Of a stretch of 64,000 nucleotides of DNA, positions 9,463-18,255 are shown one piece after another. The position numbers and the translations under genes were made by a program. Location: NCBI RefSeq assembly GCF_009707515.1, contig NZ_WLYI01000003.1, forward strand, positions 62,001-126,000, read 5' to 3'. This DNA is from Pseudomonas karstica. Lineage in GTDB: Bacteria; Pseudomonadota; Gammaproteobacteria; Pseudomonadales; Pseudomonadaceae. Numbering within the stretch: the stretch's first letter is position 1; each line of letters starts with the position of its first letter. The notes beneath the pieces were generated by a model that saw only the letters and a program-made list of their open reading frames with translations, searched no databases and was not told the DNA's origin.

Positions 9463-11532
9463 TCAGAACTCCATGCCAGCCCTTATACCCAAAGTGCGCG
9501 GCTGGCCAGCGATGACCATGCCGTTGGACATGGCACGGGTGAAGTAGGTGGTGTCGCCCAGGTTCTTGCCGAACAGACCGATTGTCCACTGCTTCAGGCG
9601 GTAGTCGATATTGGCGTCCCACAAGGTGTACGAACCCTGGGACATCGTCGCATTCGGGTACAGATAAGATTGCCCCTGGCGCGTCAGGCCGGTGCCGACG
9701 GTGATGTGGTCGGTGGCTGCCCAGTCCATCGATACGCCGTAGCTGTGCTTGGGTGTGCTGGGGAATTGCTTGCCGGAGTAATCTACTGCACCGCGGGTGT
9801 AGTCATCGAACTGCGCTTCCAGCAGGCTGGCATAGGCGTTGACCTGTACCGACGCCACCGGCCGCACCGTGGCGGTCAATTCCAGGCCTTTGTTATGGGA
9901 CTTGCCGGCGTTGCTGGTGGAGGTCTGGCCGCCGCCGTCCTCGACGATCACCTGCTGGTCACGCAGGCGGGTGTAGAACACGTCGGCCCCGACTTCCCAC
10001 ACCTTGCTCGGCGCGCGGTAGCGGTAGCCCAACTCGGCGTAGTTGCCGTACTCGGGGTTGTAGGCATCGCCGGCCGCGCTGGCGGTGGTGGAGTAGGTGT
10101 TGAAGCCCGACGCCTTGTAGCCGCGCGCCAATACCAGGTAGGTGAAGTGTTGCTCGTTGGGGCTGTATTCCAGGCTGAAGCGCGGCAGGGCCACGGTCTC
10201 GTTGACTTTGCGGTTGTTGAACGACTCCAGGCTGGCGAAGCTGGTATCGGGCGCACCGTCACCGTCGCTGTCGAACATTGCGCCCTGTTGGCTGCTCCAG
10301 TCCATGGTGCGGCGGTTGTGCTCCACCCGCAGGCCGACTGCAGCGCGCCACTGCGGCTGGAAGCGCCAGCCCAGTTCTCCGAAGGTGGCCACGGTGTCGC
10401 CTTCGACCCTGGCCTTGGTGTCGCTCAGGTAAAACGGGCTGAGGTCGAAGGTGTAGGGCGCGTCACGACGTACATGGGACAGGAAGCCGCCCACCAGCCA
10501 GTCGATATTGCCATTCTGGCCATTGAACCGCGCTTCGCCGGTGTATTGGCGGGTCTTCATGTCATAGCCGGCGGTGCCGCCAAAGATCGATTTGGGCAAC
10601 CAGTAATCCCACTCGGTCTGGTTGGCACCAACGTTGACCACCAATTGCGTGTCATCGGCAAAACGCTTGCGGTATTCGCCGGTGAACAAGGTGTACTCGG
10701 TGTTGTTGGTGCCGGCGTCGGTGGCGTTGGATTGGTACTTTTTCGCAAGGTCACGGGGGGCGAAGTAGTCGTTGTCGCCGTGGGTATTCATATGATGCAG
10801 ACCGAAGCGCCACTCATCGCCATCATCGTCCAGGTGCAAGAGTTTGATGCGTCCGAAGCCGCTGTCCCAACCGGCCGTGTCATGGCGGCCCAGGGTGGAG
10901 TTGGCAATCATGCCGTCGTTCTTTTCACCGCCGACGCTGACACGCACGGCGGTGTTCTCCGTGAGGGGCAGGTTGCCAGTGACTTCGGCGCGTTGCTGGT
11001 TATGGGTGCCATATTCCAGCTTGACCTTGCCGCTGGCGGTGAACTCAGGGTCACGGGTGCGCAGGGCCACCAGGCCGCCCATGCTGTTTTGCCCGTACAG
11101 GGTGTTTTGCGGGCCACGCAGGATTTCGACCTGGTCAATATCATACAACTGGCCGAGTACCAGGGCGTTCATGGGCACGCCGTCGATGTACACGCTGTTG
11201 CTGATGCTGTCGCCTTCATCATCGGAAAAACCCAGGCCGCGAATAGTCAGCGACGGTGTGTGCCGGGTGAAGGTACTGAAATACAGATTGGGTTGGCGCT
11301 GGGCCACATCGCCGAGGGTATCGAGGTGACTGTCCTCGATCTTTTCACCCTTGACCACGCTGACACTGTTCGCTGTCTTGAATTGCGGGGTGTCCTGTTT
11401 GGTGGCAGTGATCACCGTGGCATCCAGCTCCTCAAGATTGACGTCGGCAGCCATCACCGGTTGCATCAAGGGCAGGGTGCAGGACAGAAACAGGGCACAG
11501 CGTACGGCTTGGGAAAGGGGAGAGCGTTCCAT
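9463..11532 (-). CDS. TonB-dependent siderophore receptor (FyuA/FptA-like)
   Basis: This is a 689-residue outer-membrane receptor. The start MERSPLSQAV opens a signal peptide that ends near PVMAADV. The mature N-terminus has a TonB-box-like stretch (ELDATVITA), then a plug domain (VYIDGVPMN, QVEILRGPQNTLYGQNSMGGLV) and a 22-strand-type barrel ending in the aromatic C-terminus GIRAGMEF. Its expected job is import of the ferric siderophore made by the adjacent genes. Start choice: ATG 11532 gives a clean signal peptide, and the longer frame from 11607 would run through the Fur-like box. The + strand of this gene also shows a long open frame (9670-11547), which is a shadow. Confidence 0.92.
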   Translation of the reverse strand: MERSPLSQAVRCALFLSCTLPLMQPVMAADVNLEELDATVITATKQDTPQFKTANSVSVVKGEKIEDSHLDTLGDVAQRQPNLYFSTFTRHTPSLTIRGLGFSDDEGDSISNSVYIDGVPMNALVLGQLYDIDQVEILRGPQNTLYGQNSMGGLVALRTRDPEFTASGKVKLEYGTHNQQRAEVTGNLPLTENTAVRVSVGGEKNDGMIANSTLGRHDTAGWDSGFGRIKLLHLDDDGDEWRFGLHHMNTHGDNDYFAPRDLAKKYQSNATDAGTNNTEYTLFTGEYRKRFADDTQLVVNVGANQTEWDYWLPKSIFGGTAGYDMKTRQYTGEARFNGQNGNIDWLVGGFLSHVRRDAPYTFDLSPFYLSDTKARVEGDTVATFGELGWRFQPQWRAAVGLRVEHNRRTMDWSSQQGAMFDSDGDGAPDTSFASLESFNNRKVNETVALPRFSLEYSPNEQHFTYLVLARGYKASGFNTYSTTASAAGDAYNPEYGNYAELGYRYRAPSKVWEVGADVFYTRLRDQQVIVEDGGGQTSTSNAGKSHNKGLELTATVRPVASVQVNAYASLLEAQFDDYTRGAVDYSGKQFPSTPKHSYGVSMDWAATDHITVGTGLTRQGQSYLYPNATMSQGSYTLWDANIDYRLKQWTIGLFGKNLGDTTYFTRAMSNGMVIAGQPRTLGIRAGMEF

Positions 11533-11560
11533 GGGATCCACGCCTGAAGAAGAATGGCGC

Positions 11561-11581
11561 AAATGATACTGTTTCTCATTT
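11561..11581. promoter_or_regulatory. Fur-box-like site upstream of the receptor
   Basis: AAATGATACTGTTTCTCATT lies about 30 bp upstream of the receptor start. With the sites at 4691 and 9422, each minus-strand transcription unit of the siderophore locus has one Fur-like box. Confidence 0.6.
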
Positions 11582-11777
11582 TGTTCGCTACCCGATTCGG
11601 GTCCCAAATCACCCGATTACAGTGCAACGTTGCTAGCGTTTTGCCTCCTTTCACGCAATTGCTACCGAGGGCTCTACTTCGTTAGTAACCTCACGCTGTT
11701 CGCTATAAAGCGTCGGCATACCTATAGAGCTGTTATCGGCTCAGCGCAGAGCTCCTAAAACCGTTGGGCAATAGTTA

Positions 11778-11794
11778 CTAGACGACCGGTCTAG
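11778..11794. promoter_or_regulatory. NemR-type operator, copy 1
   Basis: CTAGACGACCGGTCTAG has 6-bp inverted arms (CTAGAC/GTCTAG) around a 5-bp centre. It lies about 20 bp upstream of the TetR-family start. Sixteen consecutive bases are repeated at 12417 before the OYE gene, which identifies it as the binding site of the regulator encoded between them. Confidence 0.82.
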
Positions 11795-11814
11795 TTTTGT
11801 ATAGGCTGCCTCCC

Positions 11815-12393
11815 ATGAAGAAAATCCAAGACATGCGACAGCACATCATCGATGTGGCCAAGTCGCTGATGACCAACAAGGGCTATACAGCCGTCGGCTT
11901 GTCGGAAGTGCTGGCAACCGCGGGCGTGCCCAAGGGCTCGTTCTATCACTACTTCCGCTCGAAAGAGGAGTTCGGTCAGGCGCTGCTCGAAGAATACTTT
12001 CAGGAGTACATCGGTCGCGTCGACATTGTCATGGCGGCAGAAGGAACCGGTGCCGAGCGGCTGTTGGGCTACCTGAACTACTGGGCCAAGACCCAGGCGT
12101 TCGATCATCCCGAGGAAAAATGCCTGGTGGTAAAACTGGGCGCTGAAGTCTGCGACTTGTCGGAAGACATGCGCAGGGTACTGGAGGAAGGCACGGCGCT
12201 CATTATCCAGCGCATTACACGCTGCGTTGAGCAGGGCATGGCGGATGGTTCGATCCTGACCACCCAGGATGCGGTGACCTTGGCCGAATCGCTGTATCAG
12301 CTATGGCTTGGCGCCTCATTGCTAGTCAAGGTCAAAAAGACCACGGCCCCCTTTGAAACCGCACTGATCACGAGTAAACGCCTGCTGGCATAG
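11815..12393 (+). CDS. nemR: TetR-family repressor, NemR-like
   Basis: This 192-residue regulator has an N-terminal TetR helix-turn-helix: MTNKGYTAVGLSEVLATAGV followed by PKGSFYHYFRSKEEF. NemR of E. coli senses electrophiles and reactive chlorine through cysteines and controls nemA. Two cysteines (EEKCLVV and AEVCDLS) sit in the ligand-binding half of this protein and could play that part. The gene is followed by an Old Yellow Enzyme gene, and identical operators precede both, so autoregulation and shared control are likely. ATG 11815 gives MKKIQDM; an upstream TTG at 11797 is in frame but would place the start almost on the operator. No strong ribosome site is visible. Confidence 0.85.
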   Translation: MKKIQDMRQHIIDVAKSLMTNKGYTAVGLSEVLATAGVPKGSFYHYFRSKEEFGQALLEEYFQEYIGRVDIVMAAEGTGAERLLGYLNYWAKTQAFDHPEEKCLVVKLGAEVCDLSEDMRRVLEEGTALIIQRITRCVEQGMADGSILTTQDAVTLAESLYQLWLGASLLVKVKKTTAPFETALITSKRLLA

Positions 12394-12406
12394 GGGCGTT
12401 TTTTTT
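12377..12406 (+). terminator. Rho-independent terminator after the nemR-like gene
   Basis: AACGCC and GGCGTT form a 6-bp stem around a 12-base loop and are followed by six more T residues. The stem starts inside the last codons of the TetR gene. It sits just before the second operator, so the OYE gene appears to have its own promoter. Confidence 0.65.
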
Positions 12407-12416
12407 AACTAGATCA

Positions 12417-12433
12417 CTAGACGACCGGTCTAA
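12417..12433. promoter_or_regulatory. NemR-type operator, copy 2
   Basis: CTAGACGACCGGTCTAA matches the first 16 bases of the site at 11778. It lies between the terminator and the OYE start, 17 bp before ATG 12450. Confidence 0.82.
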
Positions 12434-12449
12434 TATTTAAGGTGTGCAT

Positions 12450-13553
12450 ATGATTGATAACAGTCTCAATACCGACCTTTTCTCGCCCATACAGATGGGT
12501 GCCCTGCAATTGGCCAACCGGATTGTCATGGCACCGGTGACGCGCAGCCGGATGGCAGACGACGGCGTACCGAACGAACTGCACGCTACTTACTACGCCC
12601 AGCGTGCCAGCGCGGGACTGATTATCGCCGAAGCTACGAACATCTCTGCACTAGGGCGCGGCTATGCGATGACCCCGGGAATCTGGACGGAAGAGCAGGT
12701 GGCAGGCTGGAAAAAAGTAACCAACGCAGTACACGCGGCGGGCGGCAAGATCGTCAGCCAACTCTGGCATGTGGGTCGCTTCTCCAGTGTTGAGTTGCAG
12801 CCAAACGGTGAGTCTCCAGTCGCGCCCTCGGCAATCAAAGCCGAAGGCAGCACCTACACCGAGAAAGGCTTTGTCGAAGTCTCTATGCCTCGTGCATTGG
12901 AGACCTCGGAGATCCCCGGCATCATCGAGCAGTACAAACACGCTGCCGAAAATGCCAAGCACGCCGGTTTCGATGGCGTGGAAGTCCATTGCGCCAACAG
13001 CTATCTGCTCGACCAGTTCCTGCGTGATTCGACCAACCAGCGCACTGACCAATACGGCGGTTCTGTCGAGAACCGAGCTCGCCTGACGCTGGAAGTCACC
13101 GAGGCCGTGACTGCGATCTGGGGCAGTGACCGGGTTGGCATTCGGCTTTCGCCAGTGACGCCTGATGCTGGTAACACGCCGCCCGACAGCAATGTCATGG
13201 CGACTTACGGCTACCTGATTCAGCAGCTCAATCGCTTTAATCTGGCCTATCTGCACTTCGTCGAAGGCGCCACCGCCACCTCGCGCACGGTGCCCGAAGG
13301 CGTGGATCTGGATGCGCTCAGCGCGCAGTTCGAAGGGCCGTTCATTGGCAACAACAACTACGACCTGGAGATGGCGCTCGAGCGCCGGGCACAGGGCCGG
13401 ATCGACGCAGTGGCGTTCGGTCGCTTGTTCATTTCCAACCCAGACCTGGTAGAGCGCCTGCGCCGAGGCATCGAGCTAACCATCGCCCCGCGCGCGAGTT
13501 ACTACGGTGGCAGCGCCAAGGGTTACACCGATTGGCCGACGGCTGATAACTGA
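12450..13553 (+). CDS. nemA: Old Yellow Enzyme family flavin reductase, NemA-like
   Basis: This 367-residue FMN-dependent ene-reductase of the NemA/XenB group would reduce activated alkenes such as N-ethylmaleimide, nitro compounds and other electrophiles with NAD(P)H. Visible family marks are the N-terminal FMN-binding stretch MAPVTRSRM, the substrate-binding His/Asn pair in EVHCANSYLLDQFL, the YGGSVENRARL motif, and a C-terminal phosphate-binding region (VAFGRLFISNPDLV). ATG 12450 has AAGGTG at 12439-12444; a GTG at 12444 overlaps that site. The gene stands behind its own copy of the operator, so it should be induced by electrophiles through the upstream regulator. Confidence 0.9.
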   Translation: MIDNSLNTDLFSPIQMGALQLANRIVMAPVTRSRMADDGVPNELHATYYAQRASAGLIIAEATNISALGRGYAMTPGIWTEEQVAGWKKVTNAVHAAGGKIVSQLWHVGRFSSVELQPNGESPVAPSAIKAEGSTYTEKGFVEVSMPRALETSEIPGIIEQYKHAAENAKHAGFDGVEVHCANSYLLDQFLRDSTNQRTDQYGGSVENRARLTLEVTEAVTAIWGSDRVGIRLSPVTPDAGNTPPDSNVMATYGYLIQQLNRFNLAYLHFVEGATATSRTVPEGVDLDALSAQFEGPFIGNNNYDLEMALERRAQGRIDAVAFGRLFISNPDLVERLRRGIELTIAPRASYYGGSAKGYTDWPTADN

Positions 13554-13683
13554 ACCAAGCCAACCAACCGGAAACGTCACCGTCAACGATCTGATCATCT
13601 CGTCGACTCGCCAGGACGGGTGATCGTTGGCTGGCCATGCGGCGCGATGGGAAATCGGAAAATCTTTCAATCAGGAGTCCAAC

Positions 13684-14064
13684 ATGAGCAATCCAACTTA
13701 CGTCCAGGAATACAACGCTATCGTCAGCGTGCTTAGTCAGTACAACGAAGGTGGTGCAAAGGCTGACAGCGCTTTGATGAAGCCCGCGTTCAATGAGCAG
13801 GCCACCCTGTTTGGCGTTGACGGTAACAAGCTTGTCGGCGGCGCGATCCAGAATCTGTACGACATCATCGACAACTCTTTTCGCCCATCTCCCGAAGCCC
13901 AAGCTGCGATCGTTCGCATCGATATCGTGGGCACTGCCGCCAGTGCCAGGGTCGATACCGACAACGTTTCGGGATTTCGTTTCACCGACTTCTTCAACCT
14001 GCTGAAGGTCGAAGGCAAGTGGACGATCGTCAGCAAGATTTACCACACCCATCCGAGCGCGTGA
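13684..14064 (+). CDS. NTF2-fold protein, putative lumazine-binding family
   Basis: This is a 126-residue soluble protein with the shape of the NTF2-like/SnoaL superfamily: an N-terminal helix (YVQEYNAIVSVLSQYNEGG), a middle with GVDGNKLVGG, and alternating strands ending in FFNLLKVEGKWTIVSKIYHTHP. Proteins of this type (Lumazine_bd_2) are often paired with oxidoreductases in Pseudomonas; the biochemical role is unknown. ATG 13684 follows AGGAG at proper distance. It lies 130 bp after the OYE gene on the same strand and could be cotranscribed with it. It converges with the SDR gene downstream. Confidence 0.75.
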   Translation: MSNPTYVQEYNAIVSVLSQYNEGGAKADSALMKPAFNEQATLFGVDGNKLVGGAIQNLYDIIDNSFRPSPEAQAAIVRIDIVGTAASARVDTDNVSGFRFTDFFNLLKVEGKWTIVSKIYHTHPSA

Positions 14065-14115
14065 GCCCTCGATCTGCAGCGACCGAGCACTTGAGAATGT
14101 AGCTATCCCTATGGT

Positions 14116-14928
14116 TCAGACCGGCAAGCGGAATTGCTTGCGCAGGCTCTTATCAAAAATCCCTGGGGGGGCAAAACGGCGCAGCATGCTAATTTGCCTC
14201 GCTGCCTTCCCGGCAGTATAGCGATGCTGAGGGCGGGCATCGTTCGCCGCTCTCACTACTACAGCCGCCACGACTTCTGGAAGATCGGCTTTGGGCATCA
14301 CATCGCCTAGCAGTGCCTTGAACCCGGCTCGAGCCTGGTCGTACTCCTTCAATAGCGAATCCGGTTCAATGCCGTTCTGATCGAAGACGGTACGCACGAA
14401 TGCTGGCTCGATAACCGAGACTCGAACATTGAAGGCACGAACCTCGTGATCAAGAGATTCCGAATAGCCCTCTAGAGCATGCTTGACCGCTGAATAATGA
14501 GCGGAGTATGGCGCGGGTATCCGTCCCAAAATCGATCCGATATTGATGATGCGGCCTCGACCACAGTGCCGCATCGACGGTAACACCGCATTCGTCATGC
14601 GGATTACGCCGAACAGGTTGACATCGAACAGTGCCTGTACCTGCGGGATCGAGAACTCCTCAGTGCCACCCAGTAGACCGACGCCAGCATTATTGACCAA
14701 AAGGTCGATCCGGCCGGTCTGTGCAAGAACAGTGGAAACAAGAGCACTGACAGAGTCGTCATCCGTCACATCGCAAGTGAGCATGGATACCTGCGTTGGG
14801 CTGTCGCCGGCCTTGCGGCTCGTGCCGAACACTGTATACCCCGCCCGCACCAGGGCCTCAGCAGTAGCGCGACCAATACCAGATGATGCACCGGTCACTA
14901 TCGCGGTTCTTTCGAAAGACGTACTCAT
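14116..14928 (-). CDS. Short-chain dehydrogenase/reductase
   Basis: This 270-residue classical SDR has the cofactor motif TGASSGIG near the N-terminus, NNAGVG in the middle, a catalytic Ser in INIGSILGR, and the YSAVK active-site Tyr/Lys pair. Substrate is unknown; it should oxidise or reduce an alcohol/ketone with NAD(P). ATG 14928 (MSTSFERTA) follows GGAG with six bases spacing and is preferred to ATG 14949. It is the second gene of a likely two-gene operon with the MDR oxidoreductase 38 bp upstream. Confidence 0.88.
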   Translation of the reverse strand: MSTSFERTAIVTGASSGIGRATAEALVRAGYTVFGTSRKAGDSPTQVSMLTCDVTDDDSVSALVSTVLAQTGRIDLLVNNAGVGLLGGTEEFSIPQVQALFDVNLFGVIRMTNAVLPSMRHCGRGRIINIGSILGRIPAPYSAHYSAVKHALEGYSESLDHEVRAFNVRVSVIEPAFVRTVFDQNGIEPDSLLKEYDQARAGFKALLGDVMPKADLPEVVAAVVVRAANDARPQHRYTAGKAARQISMLRRFAPPGIFDKSLRKQFRLPV

Positions 14929-14965
14929 TTGATACTCCAATTTGGTCATGAAGTGATAGGAGCAG

Positions 14966-15964
14966 TTATTTTATTTTAATGATGACCTTGCCCTTTGATC
15001 TGCCTTGCCCGACATAGCTCAAGGCGTCGGCTGTCGACTCGAAAGCAAACGTTCGGTCGATCACCGGTTTTATAATGCCGGACTCGATGAGCGTCGTTAT
15101 CTCATCCAGTTGGGCACCACTGGCACGCATGAATACGAACGCATAGCTGATGTTTTTTTTGCGTGCTTTTCTGCGGATACCACCGCTCAACATACGCATG
15201 ACGAGGCCCAGTACCCAGGGCAGCCTTTGCTCTTGGGCAAACTGTGGAGTCGGTGGCCCGGAGATGGATATGAGCTGGCCACCCGGCCTCAGAATGGTGA
15301 GTGACTTTTCCAGTTCATCAGCGCCCAGGCTATTCAATACGACGTCATAGTCTTGCAGAACGCTTTCGAAGTTTTGCTTCTTGTAGTCGATGACAACGTC
15401 TGCTCCGAGTGCCTTGACCCAATCCACATTACGTGTGCTGGTGGTTGTCGCGACGAAGGCGCCCAGGTGCTTGGCGAGTTGGATGGCGAGGGTGCCGACG
15501 CCACCGGAGCCTGCGTGGATAAACACCTTCTGGCCTTGTTTCAGCCTGGCGCTTTCAACCAGCACTTGCCAAGCGGTCAGCGCAACCAGCGGGAGGGCGG
15601 CTGCCTCTTCCATGCTGAGGTTTTCAGGTTTCAACGCGAGTGCGTCTTCGTGTACCGCAATCAGCTCGGCGAATGTGCCTATGCGCTCCTGGGGAGGGCG
15701 TGCATACACCTCATCACCCGGCTTGAAGCGCCGCACAGAGGGTCCTACGCTAACCACTACTCCCGCCAGGTCATTACCCAATATCAACGGGAATGAATAC
15801 GGCAAGATCAGTTTGAATTCGCCGGTACTGATCTTCGAGTCGAGCAAGTTGACGCTTGTGGCATACACCTGAACAAGAACGTCATGGGCACCCACTTCAG
15901 GGGTGGGTACCTCGACGATACGTCCATTCTTTTTACCGTAACGGTCGATTGAGAATGCTTTCAT
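14966..15964 (-). CDS. Zinc-free MDR oxidoreductase (quinone-reductase-like)
   Basis: This 332-residue medium-chain dehydrogenase/reductase has an N-terminal catalytic domain (FPLILGNDLAGVVVSVG) lacking the zinc-binding cysteines, and a Rossmann domain with the nucleotide loop HAGSGGVGTLAIQLAK. Related enzymes reduce quinones or enoyl compounds with NADPH. It is the first gene of a probable operon with the SDR downstream. ATG 15964 begins MKAFSIDRYG, the normal family start. Confidence 0.88.
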   Translation of the reverse strand: MKAFSIDRYGKKNGRIVEVPTPEVGAHDVLVQVYATSVNLLDSKISTGEFKLILPYSFPLILGNDLAGVVVSVGPSVRRFKPGDEVYARPPQERIGTFAELIAVHEDALALKPENLSMEEAAALPLVALTAWQVLVESARLKQGQKVFIHAGSGGVGTLAIQLAKHLGAFVATTTSTRNVDWVKALGADVVIDYKKQNFESVLQDYDVVLNSLGADELEKSLTILRPGGQLISISGPPTPQFAQEQRLPWVLGLVMRMLSGGIRRKARKKNISYAFVFMRASGAQLDEITTLIESGIIKPVIDRTFAFESTADALSYVGQGRSKGKVIIKIK

Positions 15965-16102
15965 GGTGATTCAACTCTCAGAGCTTTGAATGGGACTAAA
16001 CCGCTTCAGTTATCCAGGAATACCGTTACTTTCGCCACGAAGTCCGCATGGTGAGATAGGCCGTTGCAGGCGCTCTAGTGCCAGCGCCTGCTTCACGATG
16101 TT

Positions 16103-16891
16103 TTATGCCTTGGCTTTATATCGCTCGGCGACATTGGATTGCCGAATCTGCGACAGCAGGCCCTGACGTGCAGCCTGCAAGGCATCCCAGAGGGCAGCAT
16201 CCTGCAAGGGAGGAATCGTCACGGGCTCACGCCGATCAAAACCAACCAGCGCTGCATCGACTAGATCACCCACTTCCATGACGTCGGTTAGGGTATTGAT
16301 GTCGATGCCTGCTCGCTCCCAGATTTCGGTACGAGTAGCTGCTGGCAAGACGGCTTGCACATAGACGCCTTTGGGCGACAATTCCAGGCTCATGCCTTGT
16401 GACAGAAACAGCACAAAGGCCTTAGTGGCGCCGTAGATCGTCATGCCGAACTCGGGTGCCAGGCCAACAACTGAACCTATGTTGATAATCGCGCCGTCCC
16501 CAGCCTGTGCCAGGCGTGGGGCAATGGCGCTGGCAAGCCGTACCAGTGCGGTAGTGTTGAGCGTAACCAACTGAGCAACGCTGTCGGTGGACTGCTCGAT
16601 AAAGCTGCCGGATTGCGCGGCGCCCGCATTGTTTACCAGGATGCCAATGCGGGCATCCTCGCGTAGGCGTGTCTCGACGGTCGTCAAGTCGCTGCTTTGG
16701 GTCAAGTCAGCCTGAAGTACATCAATGACGACATTGTGTTTTTCACTCAGTCGCGCTGCGAGAGCGTCTAACCGATTCTTGTCGCGGGCTACCAGTACGA
16801 GGTCGTGTCCGCGTTGTGCGAAGCGCTCGGCATAGGTGGCGCCGATGCCAGTGGAGGCGCCGGTAATGAGAACGGTCGTAGGGATACTCAT
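16103..16891 (-). CDS. Short-chain dehydrogenase/reductase (DltE-like)
   Basis: This 262-residue SDR has TGASTGIGATY near the N-terminus, NNAGAAQSG, the catalytic Ser in INIGSVVGL, and YGATK as the Tyr-x3-Lys pair. It resembles the SDRs annotated as DltE-type oxidoreductases; substrate unknown. ATG 16891 (MSIPTTVLITG) is the normal family start; an upstream frame to 16954 adds a poor leader. It is divergent from the TetR gene at 17135, and a long inverted repeat lies between them, so that regulator probably controls it. Confidence 0.87.
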   Translation of the reverse strand: MSIPTTVLITGASTGIGATYAERFAQRGHDLVLVARDKNRLDALAARLSEKHNVVIDVLQADLTQSSDLTTVETRLREDARIGILVNNAGAAQSGSFIEQSTDSVAQLVTLNTTALVRLASAIAPRLAQAGDGAIINIGSVVGLAPEFGMTIYGATKAFVLFLSQGMSLELSPKGVYVQAVLPAATRTEIWERAGIDINTLTDVMEVGDLVDAALVGFDRREPVTIPPLQDAALWDALQAARQGLLSQIRQSNVAERYKAKA

Positions 16892-17040
16892 GGCTTGATT
16901 CTCTGCTGTGGATGTCGATTGGCGATTCACATGTATCGCTTGGGAAGCGCGCAAAGGTGATGTTCAGTGGTTGCTTTGGCCGGCGTTCAGTAAGCGTCGG
17001 GTAGTCGATGTAGCCAGATGCGCCGCCGCCATACGGATTT

Positions 17041-17094
17041 ATGATGTCGATCGAAATCAAAGATGTCAACAGTTTTGATTATGGTCGACATCAT
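17041..17094. promoter_or_regulatory. Inverted-repeat operator region between SDR and TetR genes
   Basis: ATGATGTCGA at 17041-17050 is repeated in perfect inverse as TCGACATCAT at 17085-17094, 41 bp before the TetR start. A partial third copy of the half-site (GATGTCAAC) lies at about 17062. The position between divergent genes fits a TetR-family binding region. Confidence 0.6.
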
Positions 17095-17134
17095 AGTATG
17101 GTAAGGTCATTGTTTAAGAGGCATAGGGCGCGAA

Positions 17135-17734
17135 ATGAAGATCACCAAGACGCAATCACTCGCCAACCGGGCTCATATTGTGGATACGGCTTCAGAGCTG
17201 TTTCGTGAGCGTGGCTACGATGGCGTGGGTGTGGCAGAGCTGATGGCCACTGCTGGTTTTACCCAGGGAGGCTTCTACAAGCACTTCGGTTCCAAGGCTG
17301 ATTTGATGGCCGAGGCAGCTGAAAATAGCCTTTCGCAATCCCTCGCCAGTACCTGCGGCCTTGATGTTGCTGGGTTCGTAGATATGTACGTGTCGAGGGA
17401 TCACCGAGACGGCAGGGGAGGCGGTTGTACCATGGCAGCGCTGTGTGGTGACGCTGCCCGCCAGCCAGGTGAGTTAAAGGCGACCTTTGCCAGTGGGGTA
17501 GAAAACACGCTGGCAGCACTCGAGGAAAAATACCAGGCGGGTCTGGATGCACCTCGGGAAGACGCGCGAGCAAAAATGATCGACCTGCTGGCGCATGCAA
17601 TAGGTGCAGTCATGTTGTCACGCGCCTGCCCGGATGATTCTTCTCTGGCTGATGAAATACTCCAGGTTTGCCACGCTGAGATAATTGCGTCACTGGCGTT
17701 GTCGCCAGTTTGTGAACCGCAGGGGAGCACATAG
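17135..17734 (+). CDS. TetR-family transcriptional regulator
   Basis: This 199-residue regulator has a clear N-terminal TetR helix-turn-helix (RERGYDGVGVAELMATAGF, then TQGGFYKHFGSKADL). The ligand-binding half contains a cysteine in GGCTMAALCGD. It is divergent from the SDR at 16103-16891 and probably represses that gene and itself through the inverted repeat at 17041-17094. Related regulators next to SDR genes respond to small electrophiles or quinones; the ligand here is unknown. Confidence 0.85.
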   Translation: MKITKTQSLANRAHIVDTASELFRERGYDGVGVAELMATAGFTQGGFYKHFGSKADLMAEAAENSLSQSLASTCGLDVAGFVDMYVSRDHRDGRGGGCTMAALCGDAARQPGELKATFASGVENTLAALEEKYQAGLDAPREDARAKMIDLLAHAIGAVMLSRACPDDSSLADEILQVCHAEIIASLALSPVCEPQGST

Positions 17735-18255
17735 ATGGACGCTTTCTGTTGAGGGTATGCCTTGGTTTTCGTCGGCAACCCTCTCCAGCGTTTACATAGG
17801 TCGCCAATGCACTGCGCGAAGCAATCTAGATAAAGCAATGACTTTGCCACAAGCAACTTCGCGCCATCTCCTTCGCGTTGTAATGGATAGTAATCGGCAG
17901 GACATAGACCGCGATGTATGAAACGACAGCATTTGAATCGCTAGATCCAATATAGCTTGAACATAGCCTGTTATTCCATAAATCTAGTATCGGGTGGTTT
18001 TATAGTGCGCTTTAATCTATTCAGGATTTCTGAATTGATTGGAGCGCTTGTCTTTGAAAACTACGGCGCGCCTACAGCTTAGCGCTTTCGCAGCCCCCAC
18101 TCCGACGGTGCGTTGAGCAGCTTTCGCAAAAGTGGATCGGCGCCGATATCCCGCAATGACAACCCTCAATCCACACCGTCTTGAACGCCACTGCGGCAAA
18201 GGTTTCAAGAATCAGCGGTGACCCGCCCGTTTAATGACTTTTTACAGGTACTACG
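17735..18255. other. Intergenic region, 521 bp, no gene recognised
   Basis: I see no convincing coding frame, RNA or repeat here. The stretch is less GC-rich than its neighbours and must hold the promoter of the flavin monooxygenase gene. AGGT lies just upstream of ATG 18256. Confidence 0.5.

Noticed and set aside
9670..11547. 625-codon open frame on the + strand
   Set aside because: It lies entirely antisense to the TonB receptor, which has a signal peptide, plug and barrel motifs. The + frame has no recognisable domain and arises from GC-rich codon bias.
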